Below, piece by piece: positions 1 to 10,138 of a stretch of DNA of 32,656 nucleotides (within the stretch, counting starts at the first letter, position 1; every line of letters begins with the position of its first letter). Source of the DNA: Rhizopus sp. PT2906 (Eukaryota; Mucoromycota; Mucoromycetes; Mucorales; Rhizopodaceae). Position numbers and translations under genes: made by a program. Under the pieces are notes generated by a model, which made no database searches, was not told where the DNA came from, and saw nothing but the letters and a program-made list of their open reading frames with translations. The DNA lies in contig JAMYHX010000480.1 in the NCBI GenBank assembly GCA_025529335.1, forward strand, positions 1 to 32,656, in the 5' to 3' direction.

Positions 1-1592
1 TGGTGGTCACGCGACAGAAACTCTTATATAACTCAATTTACACTCAAGCCATTAACGGAACAAACCCCTTTTTTACATTGGTATCTTTGTACATTGCATG
101 CACTATGCAAGTTTTTATGATTTATCATTTATTTTATATCGTATTGTAGCGAGCCTGATCAACAGGAGCTCACTATGTCAAGTGAGACAGAGGAATCTGA
201 TATAAATCGCCTTTCAACTCATCTCGATTTCCGAAACTTTTCGGAACTCTGAAAATTCTCGGATCAAGACCTTTTTCGGTAAAATAGATGGAGTTTATCC
301 AAGAAGCATTATGAATAATATAAAAGGATGAAATCGTTTTATTGAAAATAAAGAAAATTGAATTATTACCAAGATAATCAACCAACCAACTTCCTTTTTT
401 TTATTCTTTATAAACAGGATCAAACTTTTGTTATAAAAGTTCCTGATCCCTTCTTTTTTATCTTTTACTTTGCTTTACACTTTACAGTTTGATCAACTTT
501 AAAAGATCTGATGGTCACTTCAAGCACCTAAACTTATAAATCTCAAGCAAACTTTCGATATTAACAACAACCTCTACAACCCTTAAAAAAAATTACAATA
601 TTTTATCCAATAAATATTATTCTGTGCCTAAAGTAAGCCTCTGATACTATTATCTTAAGTAAATACAAGTCCCTTGAAGCAATTATAACTTCATTGTATC
701 TCTACAAGCTTATCACAAGAAATTATTATCTTACAATCTTATCTGATCTTACAAGAAGATCTGGTGGTCACATAGCGACATATAATCAACCTATTCAACA
801 ACATACACAACCAACAACCCTTTAAATTAACTAAACCAATCCAAACTTTAAGCCAGCCTATACACAGAACCAAAATTTACAATATATTGTATCTGAATAT
901 GCTTTTACACTTTTTGGTTTTCCCAACCATGAAAATTGTAATATTTGAGCTCTTGTTCCGATTTAATAAAGATAAAATAGTGCTGCTACTTTTTATTGTG
1001 TCACAACAAGAGCCTATTACAATATCAAGTAAGATTATTGGATGAAACGCGTATCGCAAAGAAGAGTTCCAAGACTTTTATTGCAAGAAAACACTTTTGC
1101 GTGGGCGTCGAAAAGGCTATCTGATAAAAAAAAATGATATAAAGATATTTCTTCTTTGTCTATAGCGACCAATGCTTAATACACTTGAATAATGTGTAGA
1201 CATGAAATTACAACACTCTTTGATGTTAATTTTTACTCTGAAATAAAGGTAGAAAGACTATATAGAAAAAGAAACTATCAGCAATAGTCATTTTAAGCGT
1301 ACTTTATCAGTCAAAAGACAACATGGTATAAGTTCCCTGTATCTTTAGTCTTCAGTATTCTTTTTCATTCATTTTAATACATAATTCTCAGATTTAGCTC
1401 AAGCAGTCCTATAGATTATAAACAAATCAAGGTAAAGTGGCTAGTGAAGAAGAACAACCATATTCAAATGTTAAATTGAATAAAACCAATTATTTATTGA
1501 ATGAAAACCACCCAAAAGAAGAAAGGGGGTTAAGCACACTTATTATTATCATACATAAGATATGTGGTTGCAGTCTACTACGCTTTTTTTCT
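1..1592. other. Gene-free left flank with retroelement-like motifs
   Basis: I find no convincing coding gene here; the open frames are short, AT-driven and without recognisable domains. The stretch holds three copies of a TGRTGGTCAC-type motif (1-10, 509-518, 762-771), described separately. The final part lies downstream of the LSM14-type gene on the other strand and should hold its 3' untranslated region and polyadenylation signals. Confidence 0.6.
503..771 (+). repeat. Repeated GATCTGRTGGTCAC leader-like motif
   Basis: The 16-base string AAGATCTGATGGTCAC (503-518) recurs at 756-771 with one change (A to G). The window begins with the same core, TGGTGGTCAC, at 1-10. The copies at 1 and 762 also share a following GCGACA, offset by three bases. 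The 503 and 756 copies are followed by similar CAACAAC/ACAACCC-rich sequence. A TGG-initial motif followed by a C/A-rich leader resembles the primer-binding site and leader of an LTR retrotransposon, but no LTR boundaries or coding remains were identified, so this is tentative. Confidence 0.35.
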
Positions 1593-3189
1593 TTATGCCT
1601 TATTGTTCTGTCTATATCCGCCGTTCGTGGTATTGCTACGGTTGCCGCTACGATAATATCCTCCACGACCACGGTAATTGCCACCGCGTCCTCGATTATA
1701 GTTACTACGATATCGGGATTGGTCGACACTTGCTTGTCCAAATGTTTCCAAGTTCAATTTACGTTCTTCTTGGAAACGGTTACGGCGTTGTTCACTGTAA
1801 TAGACATGAGTCATTTGCTTAACAATAGAAAAATAACTTACTTGTCACGTTGTTCTGCACGTTCCTTTGACTCGCAAGAGATGTTGTCAAAAAATGAACT
1901 CTAGAATAAGTCAAAGGTTAAATTACGAGAATGTCTAAACAGTGTCTATTACCTTGTTATAGAAGCTATCAGGAGGAGGAATATCGGCTATTGCTTCCAA
2001 AGCGTTTCCTTCATCTTTCTTTATGATTTCGTTTTTATCAAATTTGGCATTAGAAGCTTCGAAATCGAATTCTGAAGAGGGGATATTGAAGTCATTCTTG
2101 TTCTTATGGTTGACTTGTCTGTCGTTGCTGTGACGCTTACCACGGTGATTGCTGTGATCGTGGCGACGGTTGTTTGGACGGTGTTCATCAGAAGATTGTT
2201 TAGGTTCATCAACCGGGTTCAACTCACTCACTTTCTTTGCCAATTCTTCGATTGTGGCCTCATTAATATTGGGCTGGAGAGCATCAGCTTCAGCCAATTC
2301 AGCTTTCAATTCATCCAAGGTATCCTTTTCAAGTTGATCAACTTCAGTTTCAGTGTAAGTAGGTTTCCAATAACCTTGGATAGGTTGCTGCTGCTGTTGT
2401 TGTGGCTGTTGCTGGGGTTGTTGTTGTTGTTGCTGCTTAGGTGGTTGTTGATGTTGCTGGGGTTGCTGGGGTTGTACCTGACGGTGTTGCTGCTGGGGTT
2501 GTGTTTGAAGAGGTTTTGTCTGCTGTTGTAAAGGGTGTGGTTGCGGCTGAGGTGGTTGCGACTGCTGTAAATGAGGTTGCTGAAGAACGGGAGGAGGTTG
2601 GAACGGAGGTTGTTGCTGTTGATGAGGAAGCTGTTGAGAAACAGATGGAGGTTGCATATACATGTTGCCACTCATATATGGATTCATAGGGGGGTATCCG
2701 CTCATACTCTAATACGCCAGTAAATACACTGCATAGGTGCTACTATTTCCACACTTACCATGATAGCGGGGTCCTGAGGGAGGCTTTGTGGTGGAGGGGT
2801 AGGCTTGGGAGGAGCCTCAAAGACTTGAAGATCTTTAATATCCGATCCACGGAATACAACATAGTCAAATACGTTTTCAGAAGGAGGAATTTCCTCTTCA
2901 AGCTTTCCTTTACGTCCCTCGGTACCAAAAGAACGAACTATACGAAAGCATTTAGTATTAATACATGAGCTCCTAAAGTTTCAGGATTAAGAAATAAAAT
3001 AAACTTACCTTGCTTTAATCCAACTGTGGAGTCTTGAGCATTGATACTGTGGAGAATACCGACGTAACGAATGTCACTTAAACTGATGAGCTATAAAATA
3101 GATGGGAAATATAAGTTGATTATTTCTTTAAAGAGTTTCAGTAGAGAGCTTACAGAAATCTTTGATCCAATATAGTTTTCTCCTGCCAT
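1593..3189 (-). CDS. SCD6: LSM14/Scd6-family mRNP protein (P-body translation repressor)
   Basis: Six exons on the minus strand: 3189-3154, 3090-3009, 2937-2759, 2708-1953, 1900-1842 and 1794-1593, giving 437 aa. Residues 1 to about 80 form an Sm-like LSM14 domain, starting MAGENYIGSKISLISLSDIR and including the RSFGTEGR and VFRGSDIKDL motifs. A glutamine/proline-rich low-complexity stretch follows (about 120-210). Then come an FDF motif (about 305-322, FNIPSSEFDF), an FFD box (SSFFDNISCE, from 352), a TFG box (RKLNLETFG, 382-390) and a C-terminal RGG/RGR tract. This order is diagnostic for LSM14/Scd6/Sum2/Trailer hitch proteins. By family knowledge these bind Dcp2/Edc3 and the DEAD-box helicase Dhh1 and repress translation in cytoplasmic P-bodies. 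All splice sites are GT-AG and the boxes interrupted by introns restore exactly when joined. The CAG/CAA-rich exon 4 may vary in length between strains. Confidence 0.95.
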
Positions 3190-3995
3190 TGACGAATACT
3201 GCTATTGTAACAACAAAAGAAAAGAGAGGGAGAGAAAGGACGGAATCTGATGACGACAGTGATGACATAGCATGCTCCTGAGTACACCCTAAACAACCCA
3301 CCAATTTAGGAACGTGGCTTGGATAGTACTTTATACCTTTTAATGAAAGGGAACATTTTTGTTCATTGCTAGTTACCAAAAGAATTAAATAAGCCGAGGT
3401 TACTAGCTTATCATCACGTTATCATAAATAAGAAAGCATTATAGTGTTCTATTCGATGGAAATCTTTGAAAATAAGAAAAGAAGATCCTTATCAGATGAA
3501 GACATGTAATACTCTTCTCACACTGTTCATTTAATGGATACGTAATAAGAAGAGAAAAAGTAAGTTATGATATAAATACCAAAAGCTCATGAACTACAGC
3601 TGTCATTTTTATGTATTCATGAATCCACGTGTTCTATTCTCTAAAGTCAATTTGACATAAGATTATCATTGACGTCAGCCTATTCAGTGGTTGTTGGAAT
3701 CAATTGACACACGGTGACGCTTATGTTATGTATCATTATAAGGAATACATCATTTTAAGTTATGAAACGACATGTTAAATAAAGATAAAAATAACTGTTT
3801 CTGTTCATATTAATAAGGTTAGCCATAAATTACAGATAAGGCAATGGAAACAAAGATGAATACTGACTTCACTAAATACGTCAGTGGTAAAGACAAAATG
3901 GAAGTAAAGTAATGAATGTTTTTTTTATTATTTACACAGAAAGATATTAGATAATTTATGAATGTGGATGCAATTAAGATGAATAGTACTTTTTT
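3190..3995. other. Intergenic region upstream of the LSM14 gene
   Basis: This should hold the promoter and 5' untranslated region of the LSM14-type gene and the 3' end of the secreted-protein gene, both on the minus strand. I see no supported coding exon or RNA gene. Confidence 0.5.
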
Positions 3996-4510
3996 TCATA
4001 GTTCTTTACGTGAACGCTTTTGTAAGACAATAGGCTTTACTTTTGTAATAGAAACTGATCTGGCTTTGATCAACACATGGTCTCTTGGGCGGGCAGAATT
4101 TTGAAAAGTGGCTGATGGAGCACCTTGACAATCCGAAAACTAATGCAGCCAAACAAAAGACAGGTTAGATAAGCCCAACAAAGAAAAAAAAAAAAACTTA
4201 CTCTGTAGAAAGTGACTTTGACTAGAGGATCATTCACCTCATAAGAACCGACACGCTTTGATGATAGATTCCAACATGGTGACGTCTTTGAGCCTATGAT
4301 TATTATTATAAGATACATGCAAAGTCATGGTAGAGAATGTATCTAACCTTCAATGTATGTTCTTATATTTTGTACTGTCCCCTTTCTAAATGGTCTTGAA
4401 TAAACTTGCATTTTGAATTGTTGAGGTCTTTTATTCCATGCGTGTGATGGTGCTGCGACAATAGCACAGGTCAAATAAAAGAAGGCGATCAAGATGAATA
4501 AGAGCTTCAT
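3996..4510 (-). CDS. Small secreted protein, function unknown
   Basis: Three exons on the minus strand: 4510-4348, 4293-4202 and 4139-3996, encoding 132 aa. The start at 4510 gives a textbook signal peptide (MKLLFILIAFFYLTCAIVAA), probably cleaved near residue 20 or 24. An upstream in-frame ATG at 4546 would prepend 12 residues and is less likely. The mature part is about 110 aa, basic, with two cysteines (in SPCW and FSDCQG) that could form one disulfide. The stretch YEVNDPLVKVTFYRFSDCQG alternates hydrophobic residues as in a beta-sandwich and faintly recalls beta/gamma-crystallin-like folds, but I do not assign a family. The protein ends RKEL, which is near but not equal to a K/HDEL retention signal. 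Intron sites are GT-AG and the exon lengths close the frame exactly. Likely extracellular or secretory-pathway. Confidence 0.78.
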
Positions 4511-7079
4511 TGTTGAAGAAAGAAGAAGAAGGATAAGCAAAGTCAAGTTATTTTTATACTTTTAATTTTAGAAAAATCGACATTTTTGTTCAGCCAAGAC
4601 AACAGCATCACTCACATGACACATTCTCTATCGCTCTATCATTCTGTTGCTATCAGCCCTTATCCTTGTGCTTATTTTTCCATGATAGTAACACCGACAT
4701 CATCTACTCTTCTTTTGGGCGATCATGTACCACAATTGGCATAATGATGATGAATGATGAATGATGAAATATCTTTTGCTTTATATATTTACTAAAGAGA
4801 AGCTTACAAGTCATTTTCAAGGGCACCCACATGAGTGTACTTTTTGGTACCCTAGTCTAGGATCCATTGAGTTACCCTGTCACTTGTATAAACCAACTCT
4901 TGTACTTTTCCATTTCCTTTTTCACTCCTCCCTGGGCCCTTTTTGAAATTTTGATTAAAAGTTGCATGATAAAAATGATTCTAGCTAGTAAACATTGATA
5001 ATAAAGGGTAATTAAGCAAATATTGAATGTACCGTTTTAGGACAAATTACATCGATCTAGCCACTCCTCCCTCCTTCTTTTTCCATACGCGGCTGTTACC
5101 TGAATCATCCCCTTACTTCGAATAAGAAAACAGCACCCTTTTAGTTAAAGAGGAGAAATAATCAAGAACAGTATACATAGGGCAGTGATCAAGGGGAAGA
5201 AGGGTAAATGATGGTTGTAAACGAACTGCATCGTGACCGGAATTTAAAACGTAAAGGTTTGGCCCCCTCATTTCTTCATGGTCCTCTTCTTGCTATTTCG
5301 ATAATAAACGCATGTCATATTGGTTGGTAATTAGTCCACTAATTTTATGCAAGTTCAATTATTTGTTTATTTGGCTCAATGTAGATCGAGATGGCTCTCC
5401 TTTTTTTTTAAATGTTGGTATTGCAGATGACTTGCCGTATTCTGGTAGACACGACTTAGTCTTTGGACAGGTACTACATTCATGAGAACACGATCCGGGA
5501 TATCCTTGGTGTCACTAAGAATACTTGTAGAAGAAATGGATTAATTAAACTATAAAGTGGGCCTGTTCATGACTATAGTAGAGCACATGTGCCTGGGAAG
5601 GTGTAAAATATCCCATAAACACGACAAGCACTTGTCCTTTGTCATTAGAGTGCCCCAACACCCAATATATTATTGTTGCATTGTAGCTCATTGTGACAGT
5701 GTTCTTAATTAATCGAGTTTGACATTGGATGCTTTTTGAAAGATGCCCTTGTGCTGTCCGCCCCTTACCTGCTGCATCTTGAATGCAGCTCGCACTTATT
5801 GATTTAGCTTGATGATGAACATTACGCATAATAATCATGTTTTCATACTAATGATAGAGTAATTAATATATCGATGGTATGTATAGGGTAGTAACACGTT
5901 TGGCAAAACTTTGTAGATAAGATATCTTGTGAGACCTGTTCTACAGCTTCAAAGGCATCAAGATTGTATATTGAAAGACAGCAGTTAGGAGAAGCGTCAT
6001 TCTTAGTTTATTGGTATCACCTAGTGCTTGTGTTATATTTATTATGCAGATTATGAACAAACAACAACACTTGCTTATAACATTTCGAAAGCAAGGCTCT
6101 ACTGGTTGCTTCATGCGAAGGAATGAATAAGCATTCAAAATCCAAAAAGTGACTGTTAAACAATGAATAGTAGTATGGTTTATAATTCTTAAGTAAAAAT
6201 GTTCTTATCAAGTTGCTGAAATGGTTAAAGAATATCACAGCTCTTCGGAGTTCAATATGCTACTCACCATTACCAAATTTGGTTGGTATTCATTAATAAA
6301 AATGTGAGCTTCATGGACGTCAACTTCTTATACGAAAACTCTTTTTTTATAATTGTTATTTATCCTTATCACCCAGAAAGTAGGTTTTGGCTATTGAATC
6401 ATTTGGATGATTGTAGAAATTATCAATGTAGATGAGCCTCTTGTTGATTTGTTTATTTAGATCAAAAGGTGAAAGAAAGGGAAAATGTATACATCATCCC
6501 TAAATTTCTTATCTACCATCTTCTACGGACTTTAAAATTATCCATCATCCCTTACTGAATCACTAAGAGTTTGATAAGTGCCAAAAAAAAAAATGGGATC
6601 TATAAACATGTTGTCAGTTGGATCAACAAAAGACCATTTAGCTCACGTGTAATTATGATAAATTCACATTTTATATTACAGAGAGTGAGTTGGACAGCCT
6701 TAGGTTAGGCAGAGACTTTGATAATGTGAAGTTGTAAAGCGATCTCACATGTAGCGCCCCAAGAAGCGCCCGTAGCATTAATCTAGACTTTCTTTTATAT
6801 ACAGTATAATTTGGACAGGTACTGTACAAACTATGATAAGCTCTTTGAATACTCTATAAGTCAATATCAGGGTTAAAATACGTCAGGTGGGTCTATTTCG
6901 TGGTAATGGATCTACTAAAACTGTTCCATCCATGCTTATATTTTGTTACCACGGATGTGGAAAGACCTTTCAGGCTCGTACCATGATGTACATTGTTCAA
7001 TCTTTAGTCTCTTCTAATAGTCTTGTTAGCTCATCAATTAACGATATTTCTGGAGTTTTCCACAATATACAACCTACCT
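4511..7079. other. Gene-poor AT-rich intergenic block
   Basis: About 2.5 kb without a supportable gene. Open frames at 4761-4946, 5545-5838, 6017-6238 and 6887-7081 lack recognisable domains. A short frame around 5484-5540 (HENTIRDILGVTKNTCRRNG) resembles a helix-turn-helix but is isolated and bounded by stops. A 14-base string TTTGGACAGGTACT occurs at 5462-5475 and 6810-6823; the second copy sits inside a small inverted repeat (TACAGTA 6800-6806 and TACTGTA 6820-6826). These may be scraps of DNA transposons. Confidence 0.45.
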
Positions 7080-8060
7080 AAAATAGCAACACAAACGATC
7101 AGGCACACGATATGCAACCCCTACTGGGCATGATCCAACGCCTCTTGACCGAACTTGCATAGCCAACCTACGTCAACGGATGGCCCAGCTTCAAGGACTA
7201 GCGACACAGTAACCTACGAATACGAATCAACTCAAACATTCCAAAGACGATGGTCACCTCAGCTCCAAAGTTTTTCCTGCACTATCCTCCCAAGCACCTC
7301 CATGAAATAACCCTCAACATGTTTCCCAAATCAGATGCAACCTTGCAGAACATGAACAACAACACCAGCTGCAACAACAAGAAGTAGCCGCACACTTTCT
7401 ACAACCGCCATTTGAGAATCAAGGATTTCAATACGTATGCCTACCAACTAAGGCATGGGTCCTTATTGATTAGATTCGTACTAGCTTGAGGAAACTTGAT
7501 ATTTAGAATACCTGTATACTGGATATACACTGTTCAGATCGCAATATCGTTGCCTTACTTGTGCGTAATGATTATGCGAGTGAGCTTCGTAAACAATTAG
7601 AACGCTTTAAGATTACCTTTAAGGATGATTTTGAACCTTGCGGTACAAAAGTCTTACGAGACCCTGAATACGCTAATCTTTGAAGAAAAAAGCAATTTCG
7701 TCCTAATACACCACAGTGGCCGTATGACAAGCGCCCTGAAATACATTCGCACTCCCGCCAAGTACTCTATTTCTTGATTCTTTTACTCTAAGGCATAGAT
7801 CAGTAAAAAATTTTTACAAGAAAAGCTTACCTAGCAGACATAAAGCGTTCGACCAAGCTGCCGATATCACTATGGAAAACGCGGATAGCTTATTCCACGA
7901 TTCTATCAACACCGACACCAGCCCTACAGGGGAAGCCATTACTATGGACGGCCATGCATCCTTATGAGCTATCTAAAATTACACCTTTTAACGAAGACAA
8001 AGTTATTAAAGTATCGACAATAATGATTTCAGGAACAACCGAGCATAGGGCTGTTTGCAA
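7080..8060 (+). pseudogene. Decayed LINE ORF1-like (nucleic-acid-binding) relic
   Basis: The plus strand carries a disrupted frame whose best-preserved part runs about 7450-7680. It includes RTSLRKLDI, a stop, then NIVALLVRNDYASELRKQ, LERFKITFKDDFEPCG and KVLRDPEYANL followed by another stop. In my recollection this pattern (a hydrophobic strand, then NDYA-ELR, D-F-P, and L-DP-YA) matches the N-terminal ORF of L1-like retrotransposons seen in Mucorales genomes. Glutamine-rich sequence lies upstream (about 7330-7430) and further fragments follow to about 8060. Several in-frame stops and frame changes show it is dead. The boundaries are approximate. Confidence 0.45.
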
Positions 8061-9330
8061 GTAGAAGAAATTTTTGTATTTTGCGTATAAAAATAGTCTC
8101 ATAAAACCACGTATTTATAGGTCAGCGATCTTTAGTTTATTAATAGCTTGATTAAATCTCACGGTTCCTCCAGTAGTGCAATGTGTGTGTCTCATTGTCG
8201 CTAATTGAGCATTTGTTAAGTTATGCAAGTATTACTGGTTAATGTTTTGAGCATTGCACTCAATTGATCACTAGAAGACGAGCTGACGTTTCTTAAAAGG
8301 ATTAGTTGCTGTTCCTATCCAAGCTACATATTCGCGCTTATCGTTTACTTTAAGAATATAAAGAACTCTGTAAATATACGAATATCATTCATGAATTAAG
8401 AATTCTTTTCTTTTTAATGCTGCTTTTAATTTTTGAATAAAGACAAGAAGAAACGTTGCTCCATAAGTGAATATCATTAGTATTTTTGAATGAATTGTGT
8501 AATGAATTTCATGAAAGCAGAGCAATCCAGTTAACTTCACTTTAGTTGGGGGAACGAAAAAAGAGAAATAATACTTTCCCAAACTCAAGACTACCCCGGA
8601 TCTTTAGTTTGTCAAGGGTCACTTTGCTATTAGTCTATATAGTCTTTTGTTGTATTTCTTAGCTTTATTATATACGAAATTACCAAGGCACTAAGCTAAT
8701 TCGCTTCACCAAAGATCATTACAGCAAAATGCCGCGCCTGCTTTATTTAATTTCTGTACGAAACATCAGGCAGACTGACGCTATGGTCTTGTATTTAGTC
8801 CTGCGTGCGAAAATCTGCCCTTTTTTTTTCTTTTCACTGCGGAACTTAGATTGTACTGATAATGCACACAAAAGGAGAATAAAAGAAATAGTGGATGTGA
8901 AGGCTGTATATATTTATACACGTGAATCTGTGCTCTAATAGCAAAAGATCATGTAACGTCACTGTCACGGAAATGCCATGGTTACATTACACAAAATGAT
9001 GGAATCATCCAATGACCTAGGCTGATAAAAGATGAATACAAAACAACCCGATTTTTAAGGTTCTTGTGTAATCTAAAAATGCAAATATGAATTCTGCACA
9101 AGCATCACTTTTATTATTGTTGATCTTTTTAATTTAATTTTAACATTCAATTTGATTTCAAAAGTAATAAAATAAAAAAAAGAAAGCAAGTAAAAGAAAA
9201 GAGAAAGAAAGAAAAAGAGAAAGGAAAAGTAAATGGTAAAACGTAAGCCAAATAGACCTTTCCGACCTTATCCGATGTTAGATTGAGTTTATAGCCTGTG
9301 TTGTATGAATATGTGGGGAGAGAATAAGGG
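8061..9330. other. Intergenic, no gene seen
   Basis: AT-rich sequence with no supported exon. The 12-mer GATCTTTAGTTT occurs near 8129 and 8600, which may be chance. A purine-rich tract (AAAGAGAAAG-type) lies at about 9165-9230. The open frame at 8729-8938 has no domain and no coding character. Confidence 0.45.
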
Positions 9331-10138
9331 TTGCCATGGGAAGATAAGTGATTCTGTGATACAAAACAATAGATCTTATTTGATAGAGATTGAATGAACG
9401 AATCTTATTGGTTAGAAAAATCTAAAGAGTCAGGGTTACTCAATTTAGAAATTATTGTCAATACTACATGAAAACATAAAGATCTCGAACCAGTTGAGTT
9501 AGGTTGACCATCCACTTGTTTACAGCTCATTATCGTCGACGTTTAGCTAGTAAATATACCTTCATACTCTATAGTTACTATATATGGATATCTGGTGTAA
9601 TGCAATCCGAAAAATGGAAAGAAATGATAAGATAACGGATGAATAGAATTCAAGATCTGTGTTTTTTATATAGAAATGATAAAATCTATCTTATGGTGTA
9701 GCCATGAAATTAATGAAATTTCGACATATAAAACCTTTATTTCTCTCATATTTAAACACTCATATTCATAAATATCTATGAAATATGATTGATAATACAT
9801 AAAAGATGGTATTTTCGATATTAGATTGACATGTGACCCTAAAGATCAATTGAGGTGACATTTAAAGTTGATTGGTTTAGGACGGACAAAGATAAGAATC
9901 TTTTGAAACCGCCCTATAATTTTCATCTTGTATAAATATCCTTTTGTCCTATTTTTTCCTTTTTTTATTTTCTTTTTTATAAAAAAAACAAGAAAAGAGA
10001 GAGTACGCCTATATATAAATCTCTTTTTTTTTTAGTTGTTATATATACATAGTTAGATACATACAAGAAAGTTCCCCCTCTTTATTAAATAAATACCCCC
10101 TCCAACCTCTCTTACATTAAGCTCTATTGTACATAAGA
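9023..10138 (+). promoter_or_regulatory. GLT1 promoter with GATA-factor sites and TATA box
   Basis: The kilobase before GLT1 carries several HGATAR motifs: TGATAA 9023-9028, AGATAAG 9342-9348, TGATAG 9381-9386, the tandem TGATAAGATAA 9625-9635, TGATAA 9677-9682, AGATAG on the reverse strand at 9686-9691, and AGATAAG 9890-9896. A TATAAATA box lies at 9931-9938, about 200 bases before the start codon, followed by T-rich and CT-rich stretches typical of strongly expressed fungal genes. In yeast and filamentous fungi, GATA factors (Gln3, AreA, Nit2) control nitrogen-assimilation genes including GLT1. In AT-rich DNA such sites also occur by chance, so regulation is an inference. Confidence 0.5.

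Noticed and set aside
1437..1904. 155-codon open frame on the plus strand
   Set aside because: It lies antisense to the last two exons of the LSM14-type gene, whose FFD and TFG boxes are clear. The antisense frame is a by-product of the RGG-coding sequence.
2106..2531. Leucine-rich open frame on the plus strand
   Set aside because: It is the complement of the glutamine-rich exon of the LSM14-type gene; CAA/CAG repeats read backwards as leucine.
5484..5540. Helix-turn-helix of a transposase
   Set aside because: About 19 codons resemble one, but stops bound the frame and no catalytic part is visible nearby.
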